This document shows, piece by piece, positions 30,421-38,472 of a stretch of DNA of 38,685 nucleotides. Source of the stretch: an uncultured Anaerotruncus sp. (GTDB taxonomy: Bacteria; Bacillota; Clostridia; Oscillospirales; Ruminococcaceae); the NCBI GenBank assembly GCA_904398655.1, contig CAJFPF010000145.1, positions 1 to 38,685 of the forward strand. Reading direction: 5' to 3'. The position numbers and the translations under genes are program-made. Below the pieces are notes generated by a model. That model had not been told where the DNA came from and ran no database searches. It saw only the letters and a program-made list of their open reading frames with translations. Numbering within the stretch: the first letter of the stretch is position 1; the number at the start of each line of letters is the position of its first letter.

Positions 30421-31803
30421 TTAGCTGTAGAGGGCCTGTCCCTCCGGCATGGCCGCCCGCTTTTTCATCAGGCGGGGGAATATCAGCAGAAAGACGGTGG
30501 TGGAGGCGATTCCTCCCACCAGGTCCGCAATGGGCTCCGCAAAGAACGCGTTTTGCGCTGGACCGACCTGAGCCAGCACCAGGATCATCACAAACAGCAC
30601 CCCTTTTCGGAACAGGGAGAGGGAAACCGCCGCCCGAGGCACCCCCAATGCGGTGAGTCCGTCCACCAGAGTATACTGGAAGGCCATGGGGATTACACAG
30701 GCGGTATAGGCCCGGATTCCCCAGGCGGACAGCTCCAGATAGGTGGGGTCGCTGGTGAAAATACGGGCGAACTGCTGGGGGAACAGGTGGACCGCCAGGC
30801 ACATGATTGCTCCAAACAGCACCGCCATGGCCAGGATCACCTTCTCCCCCTGTTTGATCCGGTCCAGCTTTTTGGCGCCATAGTTAAAGCTCAGGATTGC
30901 CTGGGTGCCGCTGGTGATCCCCAACATGGGCATGGAGATCAGTTGCATACAACTCATGACAATGGTGGCGCAGGTGACCAGCAGGTCCCCCTCGCCGGGG
31001 CCGCCGAACCGCTGCAGGCAGCTGTTGAGGGCGATGAGCACCACACTGTCGGTGGCGTTGATCAAAAATGGGGAGAGGCCGAATAGCAGCACCTTTTTCA
31101 TAATCCGCCACTGGTATCCGCCGAAGTGGATCCGCACTCGCACGCCTTTGGAGAACAGCACCCACAGCACAAACAGGCAGGAGCAGGCCTGGGAGATGAC
31201 GGTTGCAATGGCGGCCCCCGCCACCCCCATGTGGAATCCAAAAATAAAGATGGGGTCCAGCACAATGTTCATAGCGGCGCCAATGAGCACTGTGATCATT
31301 CCCAGGGTGGAGTAACCCTGGCAGGTGATGAACAGGTTGAGCCCGGTGGCCAAAATGGCAAACACCGAACCGGAGGCATAGATGGTCAAATAGGTGTTGG
31401 CATAGGGGTAGGTGGCTTCGCTGGCCCCAAAGGCCATAAGCAACGGCTGCTTAAAGGCCAGGAACACCCCGGTGAGCACCACCGACAGGACCCCCAGCAT
31501 CACCGTACAGTTGGCCAGGATCCGTTCCGCCCCCTCCTGGTTGTCCTCCCCCATCCGGATGGCCATGAGGGGCGCGCCGCCCAGGCCCACCAGGAACGCA
31601 AAGGAGGAGATCAGCGTCACAATGGGGCCACAGACCCCCGCCCCAGCCAGGGCCACACCGCCGATCTCGGGGATGTTTCCGATAAAGATCCTGTCCACAA
31701 TGCTGTAGAGCACGTTCACCAGCTGGGCCAGCATGGTGGGGATAGCCAGCCGCAGCACCAAAGTTAAAATTTTATCCTCACCCAGGTTGTTCTCCCTGCG
31801 CAT
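30421..31803 (-). CDS. MATE-family efflux transporter
   Basis: A 460-residue MATE protein of the MepA/NorM-like type with about twelve helices. The N-terminus LRLAIPTMLAQLVNVLYSIVDRIFIGNIP (key parts AIPTML and VDRIFIG) and GTQAILSFNYGAKKLDRI in the second half are typical. It differs clearly from the other MATE proteins in the window. It probably exports organic cations or drugs using an ion gradient. ATG 31803 has GAGGAG about 11 bases upstream. It lies downstream of gldA but a terminator (31854-31888) separates them. Confidence 0.92.
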   Translation of the reverse strand: MRRENNLGEDKILTLVLRLAIPTMLAQLVNVLYSIVDRIFIGNIPEIGGVALAGAGVCGPIVTLISSFAFLVGLGGAPLMAIRMGEDNQEGAERILANCTVMLGVLSVVLTGVFLAFKQPLLMAFGASEATYPYANTYLTIYASGSVFAILATGLNLFITCQGYSTLGMITVLIGAAMNIVLDPIFIFGFHMGVAGAAIATVISQACSCLFVLWVLFSKGVRVRIHFGGYQWRIMKKVLLFGLSPFLINATDSVVLIALNSCLQRFGGPGEGDLLVTCATIVMSCMQLISMPMLGITSGTQAILSFNYGAKKLDRIKQGEKVILAMAVLFGAIMCLAVHLFPQQFARIFTSDPTYLELSAWGIRAYTACVIPMAFQYTLVDGLTALGVPRAAVSLSLFRKGVLFVMILVLAQVGPAQNAFFAEPIADLVGGIASTTVFLLIFPRLMKKRAAMPEGQALYS

Positions 31804-31853
31804 AGAGTTCTCTTCTCCTCAATCCTCAATTTCGGGGCAATCCCCCGGACAGG

Positions 31854-31888
31854 GGAAAACCGCCGGAACCTCCCTCCGGCGGTTTTCC
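31854..31888 (-). terminator. Terminator after gldA
   Basis: A 14-bp perfect stem (31854-31867 with 31875-31888) with a 7-base loop ends on the minus strand in TTTTCCCC. It is positioned 26 bases beyond the gldA stop. Confidence 0.7.
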
Positions 31889-31913
31889 TTTGGTGTAATC
31901 CCCGCAGCCGTTT

Positions 31914-33014
31914 TTAGCAGCAGCAGTTGGCGTGGCGCCCCAGGGCATCCGCCGCCATAATCGCCGCATAGACGCTCTCCGGGTCCACCGGGAAGGGCAT
32001 ATTGTGCAGTGTGTCGGTGTCGGCGCAGGCCAGCCGCGCAACCTCCATCAGCTGGGCGGGGTCGGGCTCCTGGATTCCCAGATCCGCCAGAGTGGTGGGC
32101 AAGCCCACCTCCTGGCAGAAGCCCACGACCTCCTCCAGCTCCTCGTTGTCCGCATTCTCCAGCACCAGCTGAACCAGGGTGCCGAAGGCCACCTTCTCCC
32201 CGTGGTAGAGGTCGTGGGTCTGGGGGGCGGCGGTGAGGCCGTTGTGGATGGCGTGGGCGCCGGCCAAACCGCCCGACTCAAATCCTACACCGGACAGATA
32301 GGTGTTGGCCTCCACAATGTTTTCCACCGCGGGGGTGCAGACCTTCTGCTCCACCGCCAGCTTGGCCTTCACACCATCCGCCATCAACGTCTCATAGCAC
32401 AGGCGGGCCAGTTCCATAGCAGCCAAGGTCACCTTTCCGCCCACACAGTTGGTGGCGCCGGAACGCCGGCAGGCCCGGGCCTCAAAGTAGGTGGCCAAGG
32501 CGTCCCCCATCCCTGCAACCAACAGGCGGGCGGGCGCTGCGCTGACAATCTGGGTATCCACCAGCACCAGGTTGGGGTTGGAGGGCAGGAACAGATAGCG
32601 GTCAAACACCCCGTCCTGGGTGTAGATCACCGATAGGGCGCTGCAGGGGGCGTCGGTGGAGGCAATGGTGGGGACAATCACCACCGGCACCTGGGCATAG
32701 TGGGCCACTGCCTTGGCGGTGTCGTGGATCTTGCCGCCGCCGACACCGGCCAGCACATCACAACCGGAGGCCCGGAACGCCTCCAGCACCCGCTGGATCT
32801 CCGGATCGCAGCACTCCCCCCGGAACTCCTCATAGACCAGGTCCACCCCGTGGGCTCTGCTGCTCCGCTCCAACTGGGCCTCCACCCGCTTTTTGCCCGA
32901 GCCGCTGGCCAGAACAAACAGCTTGCTGCCCAGACGTTTTACATGTTCACACAGATTGTCCAATTCCCCCCGTCCTTGGATGTAGCGGGAGGGGCTGGCG
33001 ATGATTTTTGCCAT
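31914..33014 (-). CDS. gldA: Glycerol dehydrogenase-like (GldA) metal-dependent alcohol dehydrogenase
   Basis: A 366-residue family III (iron/zinc-containing) polyol dehydrogenase. NAD-binding GVGGGKIHDTAKAVAHY and VVIVPTIASTDAPCSALSV are typical of GldA. Metal ligands are the Asp in GMGDALATYFEA, the His in GAHAIHNGLT and the His in YHGEKVAFGT. Glycerol to dihydroxyacetone is the usual reaction, though related diols are possible. The C-terminus ends in three cysteines (HANCCC), which is not part of the family core. ATG 33014 has AAAGGAG about 10 bases upstream. It ends at a hairpin terminator. Confidence 0.9.
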   Translation of the reverse strand: MAKIIASPSRYIQGRGELDNLCEHVKRLGSKLFVLASGSGKKRVEAQLERSSRAHGVDLVYEEFRGECCDPEIQRVLEAFRASGCDVLAGVGGGKIHDTAKAVAHYAQVPVVIVPTIASTDAPCSALSVIYTQDGVFDRYLFLPSNPNLVLVDTQIVSAAPARLLVAGMGDALATYFEARACRRSGATNCVGGKVTLAAMELARLCYETLMADGVKAKLAVEQKVCTPAVENIVEANTYLSGVGFESGGLAGAHAIHNGLTAAPQTHDLYHGEKVAFGTLVQLVLENADNEELEEVVGFCQEVGLPTTLADLGIQEPDPAQLMEVARLACADTDTLHNMPFPVDPESVYAAIMAADALGRHANCCC

Positions 33015-33090
33015 ACAAATCAGCTCCTTTGCTTTTCAGATGAAGGTTCCACTTTCAATATGGGCAAATTTCCGCAAAAAATCCACACAC

Positions 33091-34485
33091 TCAACCATTC
33101 GGCTGGGCATTGGGAGAGAGGACGCCCAATTTTTTGATCTGACGGCGCAACCAGTTGCCCCGCAGATAGTAGACAATGAAGAGGAGGGAGATCAGCGTCC
33201 AGCTGATGGGGAAGCTCACCAGTACCGTCTCAAGCTGGTGGTAGAGGGGCACCACCAGCAGGATCCAGGTGATCCGGAATCCACAGGCCCCGCAGCAGAC
33301 CAACAGCATGGAGGGCAAAGCCTCCCCCACCCCCCGAATGGCGCCTGGCAGAATTTCGCCAAATGTGGTCACCACATAGGCGGGCATGATGACATAGATC
33401 ATCTTCATCCCCAGGTCCAGCACCTCGCTGTCGGTGGTGAACAGGCTCAACAGCGGCCGCCCCAGAAGACAGAATATCAGGCTGAACACCACCGATGTGC
33501 CCATATGCATGAGGGTGCAGACCCTGGCGCTCTTCCGAATCCGGTCATACTTTTGCGCTCCAAAGTTCTGGCCCACAAAGGTGGTCAGGGAGATGCAGTA
33601 GGCGGAGGTGACCATCCAGTAAAAGCCGTCCAGCTTGCCATAGGCGCTCCAGGCCGCCACCGCGTTGGTGCCGAACGAGTTGACGCTGGACTGGATGAGC
33701 AGATTGGCCACATTGTACATATCCGCCTGCAGCCCGGCGGGAAGCCCCACCATGATGATCCCCTTGAGCTGGCGGGCATGGAAACGGATCTGTTTGAAAT
33801 CCAGATGGTAGACCGCATCCTTTTGGCGCAGGGCAAATACCACCAGCACCGCGCTCACCACCTGGGAGGTGACAGTGGCGATGGCCACGCCAAATACCCC
33901 CCAGTGGAACACCACCACAAACAGCAGGTCCAGCACGATGTTGGTCAGACAGGCGGCAATGAGGAAATAGAGGGGCCGCCGGGTGTCCCCCACCGCCCGC
34001 AGGATGGCCGAGCCCATATTATAGAGGAAGGAGGCGATGCTCCCCAAAAAATAGACCTGCATGTAGGTGGTGGAGTAGTCCAGGATATCCGCCGGAGTCC
34101 CCATAAGCACCAGGGACCACCGGCTGCCCAAAAGGCCCACCACCATGATGGCGCCGCCCCCCACCACCGAGATGGCGACGGCGGTGTGCACCGCCTTTTG
34201 CAGGTTTTCCAAATCCCGGGCGCCATAGTACTGGGAGACCACCACCGTGGCACCGGAGGCGATGCCGGTGAACAGGTTCACAAACAGGTTGATGACCACG
34301 CTGGTGGCGCCGCCCACAGCGGCCAGGGCCTCTTTGCCCACATAGCGGCCCACCACCACAGCGTCCACCGTGTTATAGAGCTGCTGGAAGAAGGTCCCCA
34401 GCAGGATGGGAAAGAAGAAGATCAAAAGTTGCTTCCAGATCACGCCCTCGGTGATCCCATTCTGCAGATATTTGGTCTCAGACAT
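33091..34485 (-). CDS. MATE-family efflux transporter (tandem copy B)
   Basis: A 464-residue MATE transporter with about twelve helices. It begins NGITEGVIWKQLLIFFFPIL and carries NMGSAILRAVGDTRRPLYFL and TTFVGQNFGAQKYDRIRKSA. It is a paralogue of the next gene upstream (34568-35965); both keep the same length and ends (YYLRGNWLRRQ) and share long runs of identical DNA, so they arose by tandem duplication. Exported compound unknown. The SD before ATG 34485 is moderate (AAAGGCAAGAGAG). The 82-base gap to its partner has no clear terminator, so co-transcription is likely. Confidence 0.92.
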   Translation of the reverse strand: MSETKYLQNGITEGVIWKQLLIFFFPILLGTFFQQLYNTVDAVVVGRYVGKEALAAVGGATSVVINLFVNLFTGIASGATVVVSQYYGARDLENLQKAVHTAVAISVVGGGAIMVVGLLGSRWSLVLMGTPADILDYSTTYMQVYFLGSIASFLYNMGSAILRAVGDTRRPLYFLIAACLTNIVLDLLFVVVFHWGVFGVAIATVTSQVVSAVLVVFALRQKDAVYHLDFKQIRFHARQLKGIIMVGLPAGLQADMYNVANLLIQSSVNSFGTNAVAAWSAYGKLDGFYWMVTSAYCISLTTFVGQNFGAQKYDRIRKSARVCTLMHMGTSVVFSLIFCLLGRPLLSLFTTDSEVLDLGMKMIYVIMPAYVVTTFGEILPGAIRGVGEALPSMLLVCCGACGFRITWILLVVPLYHQLETVLVSFPISWTLISLLFIVYYLRGNWLRRQIKKLGVLSPNAQPNG

Positions 34486-34567
34486 ATGCTCTCTTGCCTT
34501 TCCGTGTCACACACAACGCTCCCCAGGGTCACTTCCCGAGGAAGAGATCCAAGCGGCCTGCGCCAGT

Positions 34568-35965
34568 TCAGTTCTCTGGGCGAGGTTCCGGAGCCGTGTT
34601 GAAGCCCATGCGCTGGCACTGGCGGCGCAACCAGTTGCCCCGCAGATAGTAGATGACAAACAGGGTGGAAGTCAACGCCCAGCTGATGGGATAGCTCACC
34701 AACACAGTTTCAATCTGGTGGAAGAAGGGCAATAGGGAGAGAATCCACGCCACCCGCAGGCCGCACACTCCGCCGGTCACCAACAGCATGGAGGGAAGCG
34801 TTTCCCCTGTGGACCGGATGGCATTGGCCAGGATTTCCACTCCCATAAAGGTGAAGTAGAAGGGGGACAACATATGGATCATCTGTATGCCGTCCTGCAG
34901 CACCTCCACGTCGTTGACAAATAGGCCCAGCAGGTGGCTGCCAAGCAGCCAATACCCCAAGCTGAACAGCAGGGCGGTGCCCAGATAGAACAGGATGCAC
35001 ACCCGCACCCCTTTCCGGATGCGGTCAAACTTTTGGGCGCCAAAATTCTGGCCCACAAAGGTGGTCATCGAGATCCCATAGGCGTTGGAAGCCATGAAGA
35101 AAAAGGAGTCCAACTTCCCATAGGCGCTCCAGGCGGCCACGATGTTGGTGCCAAAGGTGTTGATGCTGGACTGGATCAGAATATTCGAGATGCTGTACAT
35201 ATCCGACTGAAGCCCCGCCGGCAGGCCCACCGACAGCAATCTTTTCAGTTCCCGGCTATAGAGACGGATCTCCTTCACCTTCACCTGGTAGACTGCGTCC
35301 TTATGCAGCAGGGCCAAAATGATGAGCACAGCGCTCACCACCTGGGAGAGGATGGTGGCGATGGCCGCTCCGGCCACCCCCCAGTTAAATACCACCACAA
35401 ACACCAGGTCCAGCACGATGTTGGTCAAACAGGCGGCGATCAAAAAATAGAGGGGCCGCCGGGTGTCCCCCACCGCCCGCAGGATGGCTGAACCCATGTT
35501 GTAGATAAAGGAGGCGATGGTGCCCAAAAAGTAGATCCGCAGATAGGTGACCGCATACTCCATCACCTCCGCCGGAGTCCCCATGGCCCCCAGCGCCCAG
35601 CGGCTGCCCGCCGTGCCAATCACCGTGATAACGGTGCCCGCCGCCAAAGCCAGCGCCACAGCGGTGTGGACCGCCCGATGGAGGCTATCGAAGTCCCTGG
35701 CGCCATAACACTGGGAGACCACCACTGTGGCCCCCGCCGAGATCCCCATGAACAGGTTGATAAACAGGTTGATGATGACACTGGTGGTGCCGCCTACAGC
35801 GGCCAGCGCCTCTTTGCCCACATACTGGCCCACCACCATGGCGTCCACCGTGTTGTAGAGCTGTTGAAAAAAAGTCCCCAACAGGATGGGAAAGAAGAAC
35901 AGCAGGAGCTGTTTCCAAATCACGCCCTCGGTGATCCCGTTTTGGGTCTGCTGGCTCTGAGACAT
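34568..35965 (-). CDS. MATE-family efflux transporter (tandem copy A)
   Basis: A 465-residue MATE transporter, first of the tandem pair. NGITEGVIWKQLLLFFFPIL, NMGSAILRAVGDTRRPLYFL and TTFVGQNFGAQKFDRIRKGV are almost the same as in copy B, whereas the region around residues 95-135 and the last 100 residues differ more, suggesting changed substrate range. ATG 35965 has AAAGGAAGGA upstream. A perfect minus-strand TATAAT (36071-36076) about 100 bases upstream could be its -10, but the -35 is poor. No regulator is adjacent except the CarD-like gene further upstream, which has its own terminator. Confidence 0.92.
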   Translation of the reverse strand: MSQSQQTQNGITEGVIWKQLLLFFFPILLGTFFQQLYNTVDAMVVGQYVGKEALAAVGGTTSVIINLFINLFMGISAGATVVVSQCYGARDFDSLHRAVHTAVALALAAGTVITVIGTAGSRWALGAMGTPAEVMEYAVTYLRIYFLGTIASFIYNMGSAILRAVGDTRRPLYFLIAACLTNIVLDLVFVVVFNWGVAGAAIATILSQVVSAVLIILALLHKDAVYQVKVKEIRLYSRELKRLLSVGLPAGLQSDMYSISNILIQSSINTFGTNIVAAWSAYGKLDSFFFMASNAYGISMTTFVGQNFGAQKFDRIRKGVRVCILFYLGTALLFSLGYWLLGSHLLGLFVNDVEVLQDGIQMIHMLSPFYFTFMGVEILANAIRSTGETLPSMLLVTGGVCGLRVAWILSLLPFFHQIETVLVSYPISWALTSTLFVIYYLRGNWLRRQCQRMGFNTAPEPRPEN

Positions 35966-36157
35966 CCCCGCACACCATCCTTCCTTTCAAATTCAGAAAA
36001 AAGGACACTGAACCTTCCTTTTGGGAAAGAAAGCCCAGCGTCACGTGGTACCGACACCGAATACAGGCCCATTATACACCTTGCATTACAGAAAAAAAAG
36101 GGGGGCGGACTGGAAAATTTTCCACCCCGTTCCCTCCTGTTTTTGTCCGCTTTGGCA

Positions 36158-36184
36158 TAAAAACAGGGCCGAAAAGCGGCCCTG
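36158..36184 (-). terminator. Terminator after the CarD-like gene
   Basis: An 8-bp stem (36164-36171 with 36177-36184) and 5-base loop are followed on the minus strand by TTTTTAT. It lies 9 bases past the CarD-like stop. Confidence 0.8.
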
Positions 36185-36193
36185 GCAGAATCG

Positions 36194-36718
36194 TCACTCC
36201 TCAACCTGCAACACGGAGCGGATATAGGCACTCACCTGATCCCGGGGGATCCCCAGGGCGTAGGAAAACTCACCCTCCACCAGCCGTTCCGCCCGTTTGA
36301 GCACCCGCAGGTCCGCATCCGGCAATTTTTTCCCTCTGGCCTGCAGCTCCCCTTTTTTCAGATAGATGCAGCGGATCATCAGAATCAGTTCCTCCTGCAC
36401 CCCCCGTTGAAGGATCCCCTGAAACCGTTCCGCCCGGGTTTGGCGGTCAGGCGGCCAGGCCAGCTGATGCCCCTTGGACTCCAAAAGCAGCTCATGGATC
36501 TCCCCCTTTGTGAGCACACGGCGCAGCCGCTGGCACAGCTGGGAATTCTCGACCGGTACATAGAGGGTGGAATTAAAGGCGTCCTCCTGCCGCAGGACAA
36601 AGTAGGGGGCCAGCTGGCCGGAGTGGCAGAGGTCCATGGGGCGGATGTCTTCCACCAGGCAGACGCCATATCCTCCGTAGACCACATGTGCGCCCTTCTC
36701 CAGATGCATCGTTCCCAT
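36194..36718 (-). CDS. CarD-family transcriptional regulator
   Basis: A 174-residue protein of the CarD/CdnL family. The N-terminal 65 residues are the RNA-polymerase-interacting Tudor-like domain: KGAHVVYGGYGVCLVEDI and FNSTLYVPVENSQLCQRLR. A helical C-terminal domain follows, with the typical ending of stacked helices (LRVLKRAERLVEGEFSYALGI). Such proteins bind the polymerase beta subunit and alter open-complex stability at many promoters. ATG 36718 has AAAGGAG 9 bases upstream. It is a single-gene unit with its own promoter, a strong leader hairpin and terminator. Confidence 0.87.
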   Translation of the reverse strand: MGTMHLEKGAHVVYGGYGVCLVEDIRPMDLCHSGQLAPYFVLRQEDAFNSTLYVPVENSQLCQRLRRVLTKGEIHELLLESKGHQLAWPPDRQTRAERFQGILQRGVQEELILMIRCIYLKKGELQARGKKLPDADLRVLKRAERLVEGEFSYALGIPRDQVSAYIRSVLQVEE

Positions 36719-36742
36719 AGCCTAACACTCCTTTCCAATCGA

Positions 36743-36764
36743 AAGGCGGCCGTGCGGCCGCCTT
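36743..36764 (-). promoter_or_regulatory. GC-rich leader hairpin of the CarD-like gene
   Basis: A 9-bp perfect stem (36743-36751 with 36756-36764) in the leader lies just upstream of the ribosome binding site. It has only TTT after it, so it is more likely a stabiliser or weak attenuator than a terminator. Confidence 0.5.
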
Positions 36765-36802
36765 CTATACCTCCGTTTTCCTACTACTATTAATATAGTA
36801 CT

Positions 36803-36831
36803 ATTATAACAGAAAATTTTCCGGAATGCAA
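36803..36831 (-). promoter_or_regulatory. Promoter of the CarD-like gene
   Basis: Minus strand TTGCAT (36831-36826), 17-base spacer, TATAAT (36808-36803). A 10-bp palindrome ATAGTACTAT (36795-36804) overlaps the -10 and could be an operator. Confidence 0.7.
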
Positions 36832-36897
36832 AGGCAAGATTGCATAAAACCGGGCCCGTCGGTTTTGGGGCGCGGCCGGTCAATCTGCACAGGGGCT

Positions 36898-37284
36898 TCA
36901 CACGGTCAGTTCCACCAAAATCCCCTCCGGGCCCACTACGCAGCTCTCATAATACCCGTCCCCTGTGACCCGGGGGCCGCTGGTCACCCTCCAACCCGCC
37001 TGGGACAGCTGGCTGGTCAGCGCGTCCACCGCTTCCCGGCTTCCCAAGGAGAAGGCCAGATGGGCATACCCCACTTGAAACGTCTGGGGAGCCGGCCCCT
37101 CCTCCACACCTGGGCGGGTCATCAGCTCCAGCCTTGCCCCCTCCTCAAAGGTCAAAAAATAGGAGGAGAATCCGGTACGGGGGTTGTGGTACCGCTCCCC
37201 TGCACAGCCGCCGAAAAACGTCTGAAAAAACGCTTTGGCCCCCTCCAAATCCCGGACGTAAAGCGCCGCGTGCTCAATCCTCAT
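36898..37284 (-). CDS. Glyoxalase/VOC-superfamily protein
   Basis: A 128-residue vicinal-oxygen-chelate fold protein. The first beta-alpha-beta unit is RIEHAALYVRDLEGAKAFF, the middle has ARLELMTRPG, and the second unit begins VGYAHLAFSLGSREAVDALT, ending with YYESCVVGPEGILVELTV. Metal-ligand positions (His near 5, Glu near 52, His near 75, Glu at 126) look occupied, so it could be a metal-dependent lyase or dioxygenase or a resistance protein; none can be named. ATG 37284 has GGAGGGA upstream; open frame further upstream is unrelated. It is transcribed away from the molybdenum-cofactor genes. Confidence 0.85.
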   Translation of the reverse strand: MRIEHAALYVRDLEGAKAFFQTFFGGCAGERYHNPRTGFSSYFLTFEEGARLELMTRPGVEEGPAPQTFQVGYAHLAFSLGSREAVDALTSQLSQAGWRVTSGPRVTGDGYYESCVVGPEGILVELTV

Positions 37285-37402
37285 AAAACCGCTCCCTCCT
37301 CGGGCCCACTGGGGAGCCCGTCTTTTTTTCAGCATACCACATTTCCATCCCCACCGGCAAGGAAAAATCGCCCGCCCCCTTCCCTTTCGGGCAAAAGCGT
37401 GG

Positions 37403-37408
37403 TATACT
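37403..37408 (+). promoter_or_regulatory. Extended -10 box of the MocA/ModE-like gene
   Basis: The sequence GTGGTATACT gives TGn plus TATACT at 37403-37408. No good -35 is seen. The leader to ATG 37490 would be about 75 bases and has only a short hairpin. Confidence 0.45.
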
Positions 37409-37489
37409 TGCTGTGCTAAGTGTTGTGATGGGGTGGGATTGCCCACCGAATAACAAAAATTTCTAATTCGATGGTTGGGAGGGGGTTGC

Positions 37490-38413
37490 ATGCGCACAGG
37501 GGCGGTGATTGTAGCGGCGGGAATGTCCTCCCGGATGGGGGAGTTCAAGCCCCTGCTCCAGTTGGGGGGGCTCTCCTTTGCCCAGCGAGTGGTCTCCAAC
37601 TTCCAACAGGCCAAGGTGTTCCCCATTGTGGTGGTCACCGGCTACCGGGCCCAGGAGCTGGAGCGCCATCTCTCCCGGATGGGGGTGGTCTGCGTGCGCA
37701 ACCCCGACTATGCCCAATCGGAGATGTCCGACTCCGCCCGGCTGGGGTTCCGCTATATTCAGGACAAGTGTGACCGGGCGTTCTTCACCCCGGTGGACAT
37801 CCCCCTGTTCACCTATAAGACGGTCCAACGGCTGATGGAATCCCCCTCCCCCGTGTCCAAACCGGTGTGCGGCGGGCGGGCGGGACATCCGGTGCTCCTT
37901 TCCCGCCAGGTGTTGGCGCGGCTGGCGGAGAGCCGGCCCGGCGGCGGCCTGGGCCGGGCCATCGCCCGATGCGCCCCCTTTATGGAGTTGGTTCCGGTGG
38001 AGGACCCGGGCGTCCTGCTGGACGCAGACACCCCCGCCGACTACCGCCAGCTGTTGGAACGCCACAACCGCCAGCTGCTGCGCCCGATGGTGTCCGTCTC
38101 CCTCATGGGGGAAGGGCTTCTGTTTGACCAGCGGGCCGCCCTGCTGCTCCACCTGGTGGCCTACGACGGCACCATGAAGGAGGCCTGTGAGCGGCTGGGC
38201 ATCTCCTACAGCAAGGGCTGGGGGCTGCTTCGGGGGTTGGAAGAGAACTTGGGGTTTCCCCTGCTCCAGCGGCAGCCGGGCGGGGAATACGGGGGGAGCA
38301 GCCGCCTGACCCTTCAGGGGCAGCGGCTGCTGGGCCAGTATGAGGCCTATGCCCAGGCGGTCCAGGAGTTCGCCGGTCAGGCGTTTTCCCGTTTTTTCCA
38401 GGAGGAGCCCTGA
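37490..38413 (+). CDS. MocA-type nucleotidyltransferase fused to a ModE-like HTH domain
   Basis: A 307-residue two-domain protein. Residues 1-190 are a MobA/MocA-like NTP transferase: VIVAAGMSSRMGEFKPLL with the conserved Lys for nucleotide binding, FFTPVDIPLFTYKTV with the metal-binding Asp, and CGGRAGHPVLLSRQVL. MocA adds CMP to molybdopterin for hydroxylases of the xanthine dehydrogenase group. Residues 205-300 resemble the winged helix of ModE: GTMKEACERLGISYSKGWGLLRGLEENLGFPLLQRQPGGEYGGSSRLT (read in parts). It may couple cofactor maturation to gene control. ATG 37490 has GGGAGGGGG 4-7 bases upstream. The neighbour is also a molybdopterin protein. Confidence 0.85.
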   Translation: MRTGAVIVAAGMSSRMGEFKPLLQLGGLSFAQRVVSNFQQAKVFPIVVVTGYRAQELERHLSRMGVVCVRNPDYAQSEMSDSARLGFRYIQDKCDRAFFTPVDIPLFTYKTVQRLMESPSPVSKPVCGGRAGHPVLLSRQVLARLAESRPGGGLGRAIARCAPFMELVPVEDPGVLLDADTPADYRQLLERHNRQLLRPMVSVSLMGEGLLFDQRAALLLHLVAYDGTMKEACERLGISYSKGWGLLRGLEENLGFPLLQRQPGGEYGGSSRLTLQGQRLLGQYEAYAQAVQEFAGQAFSRFFQEEP

Positions 38414-38472
38414 CGCTCCCCTGTTTGCCCCAGGAGGCCGGGTTTTTAGGCCCCCAAGAGGAGGGATTCTGC

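Noticed and set aside
37301-37330. Short GC hairpin followed by T-run on the plus strand
   Set aside because: Only a 5-bp stem, and no plus-strand gene upstream requires a terminator here.
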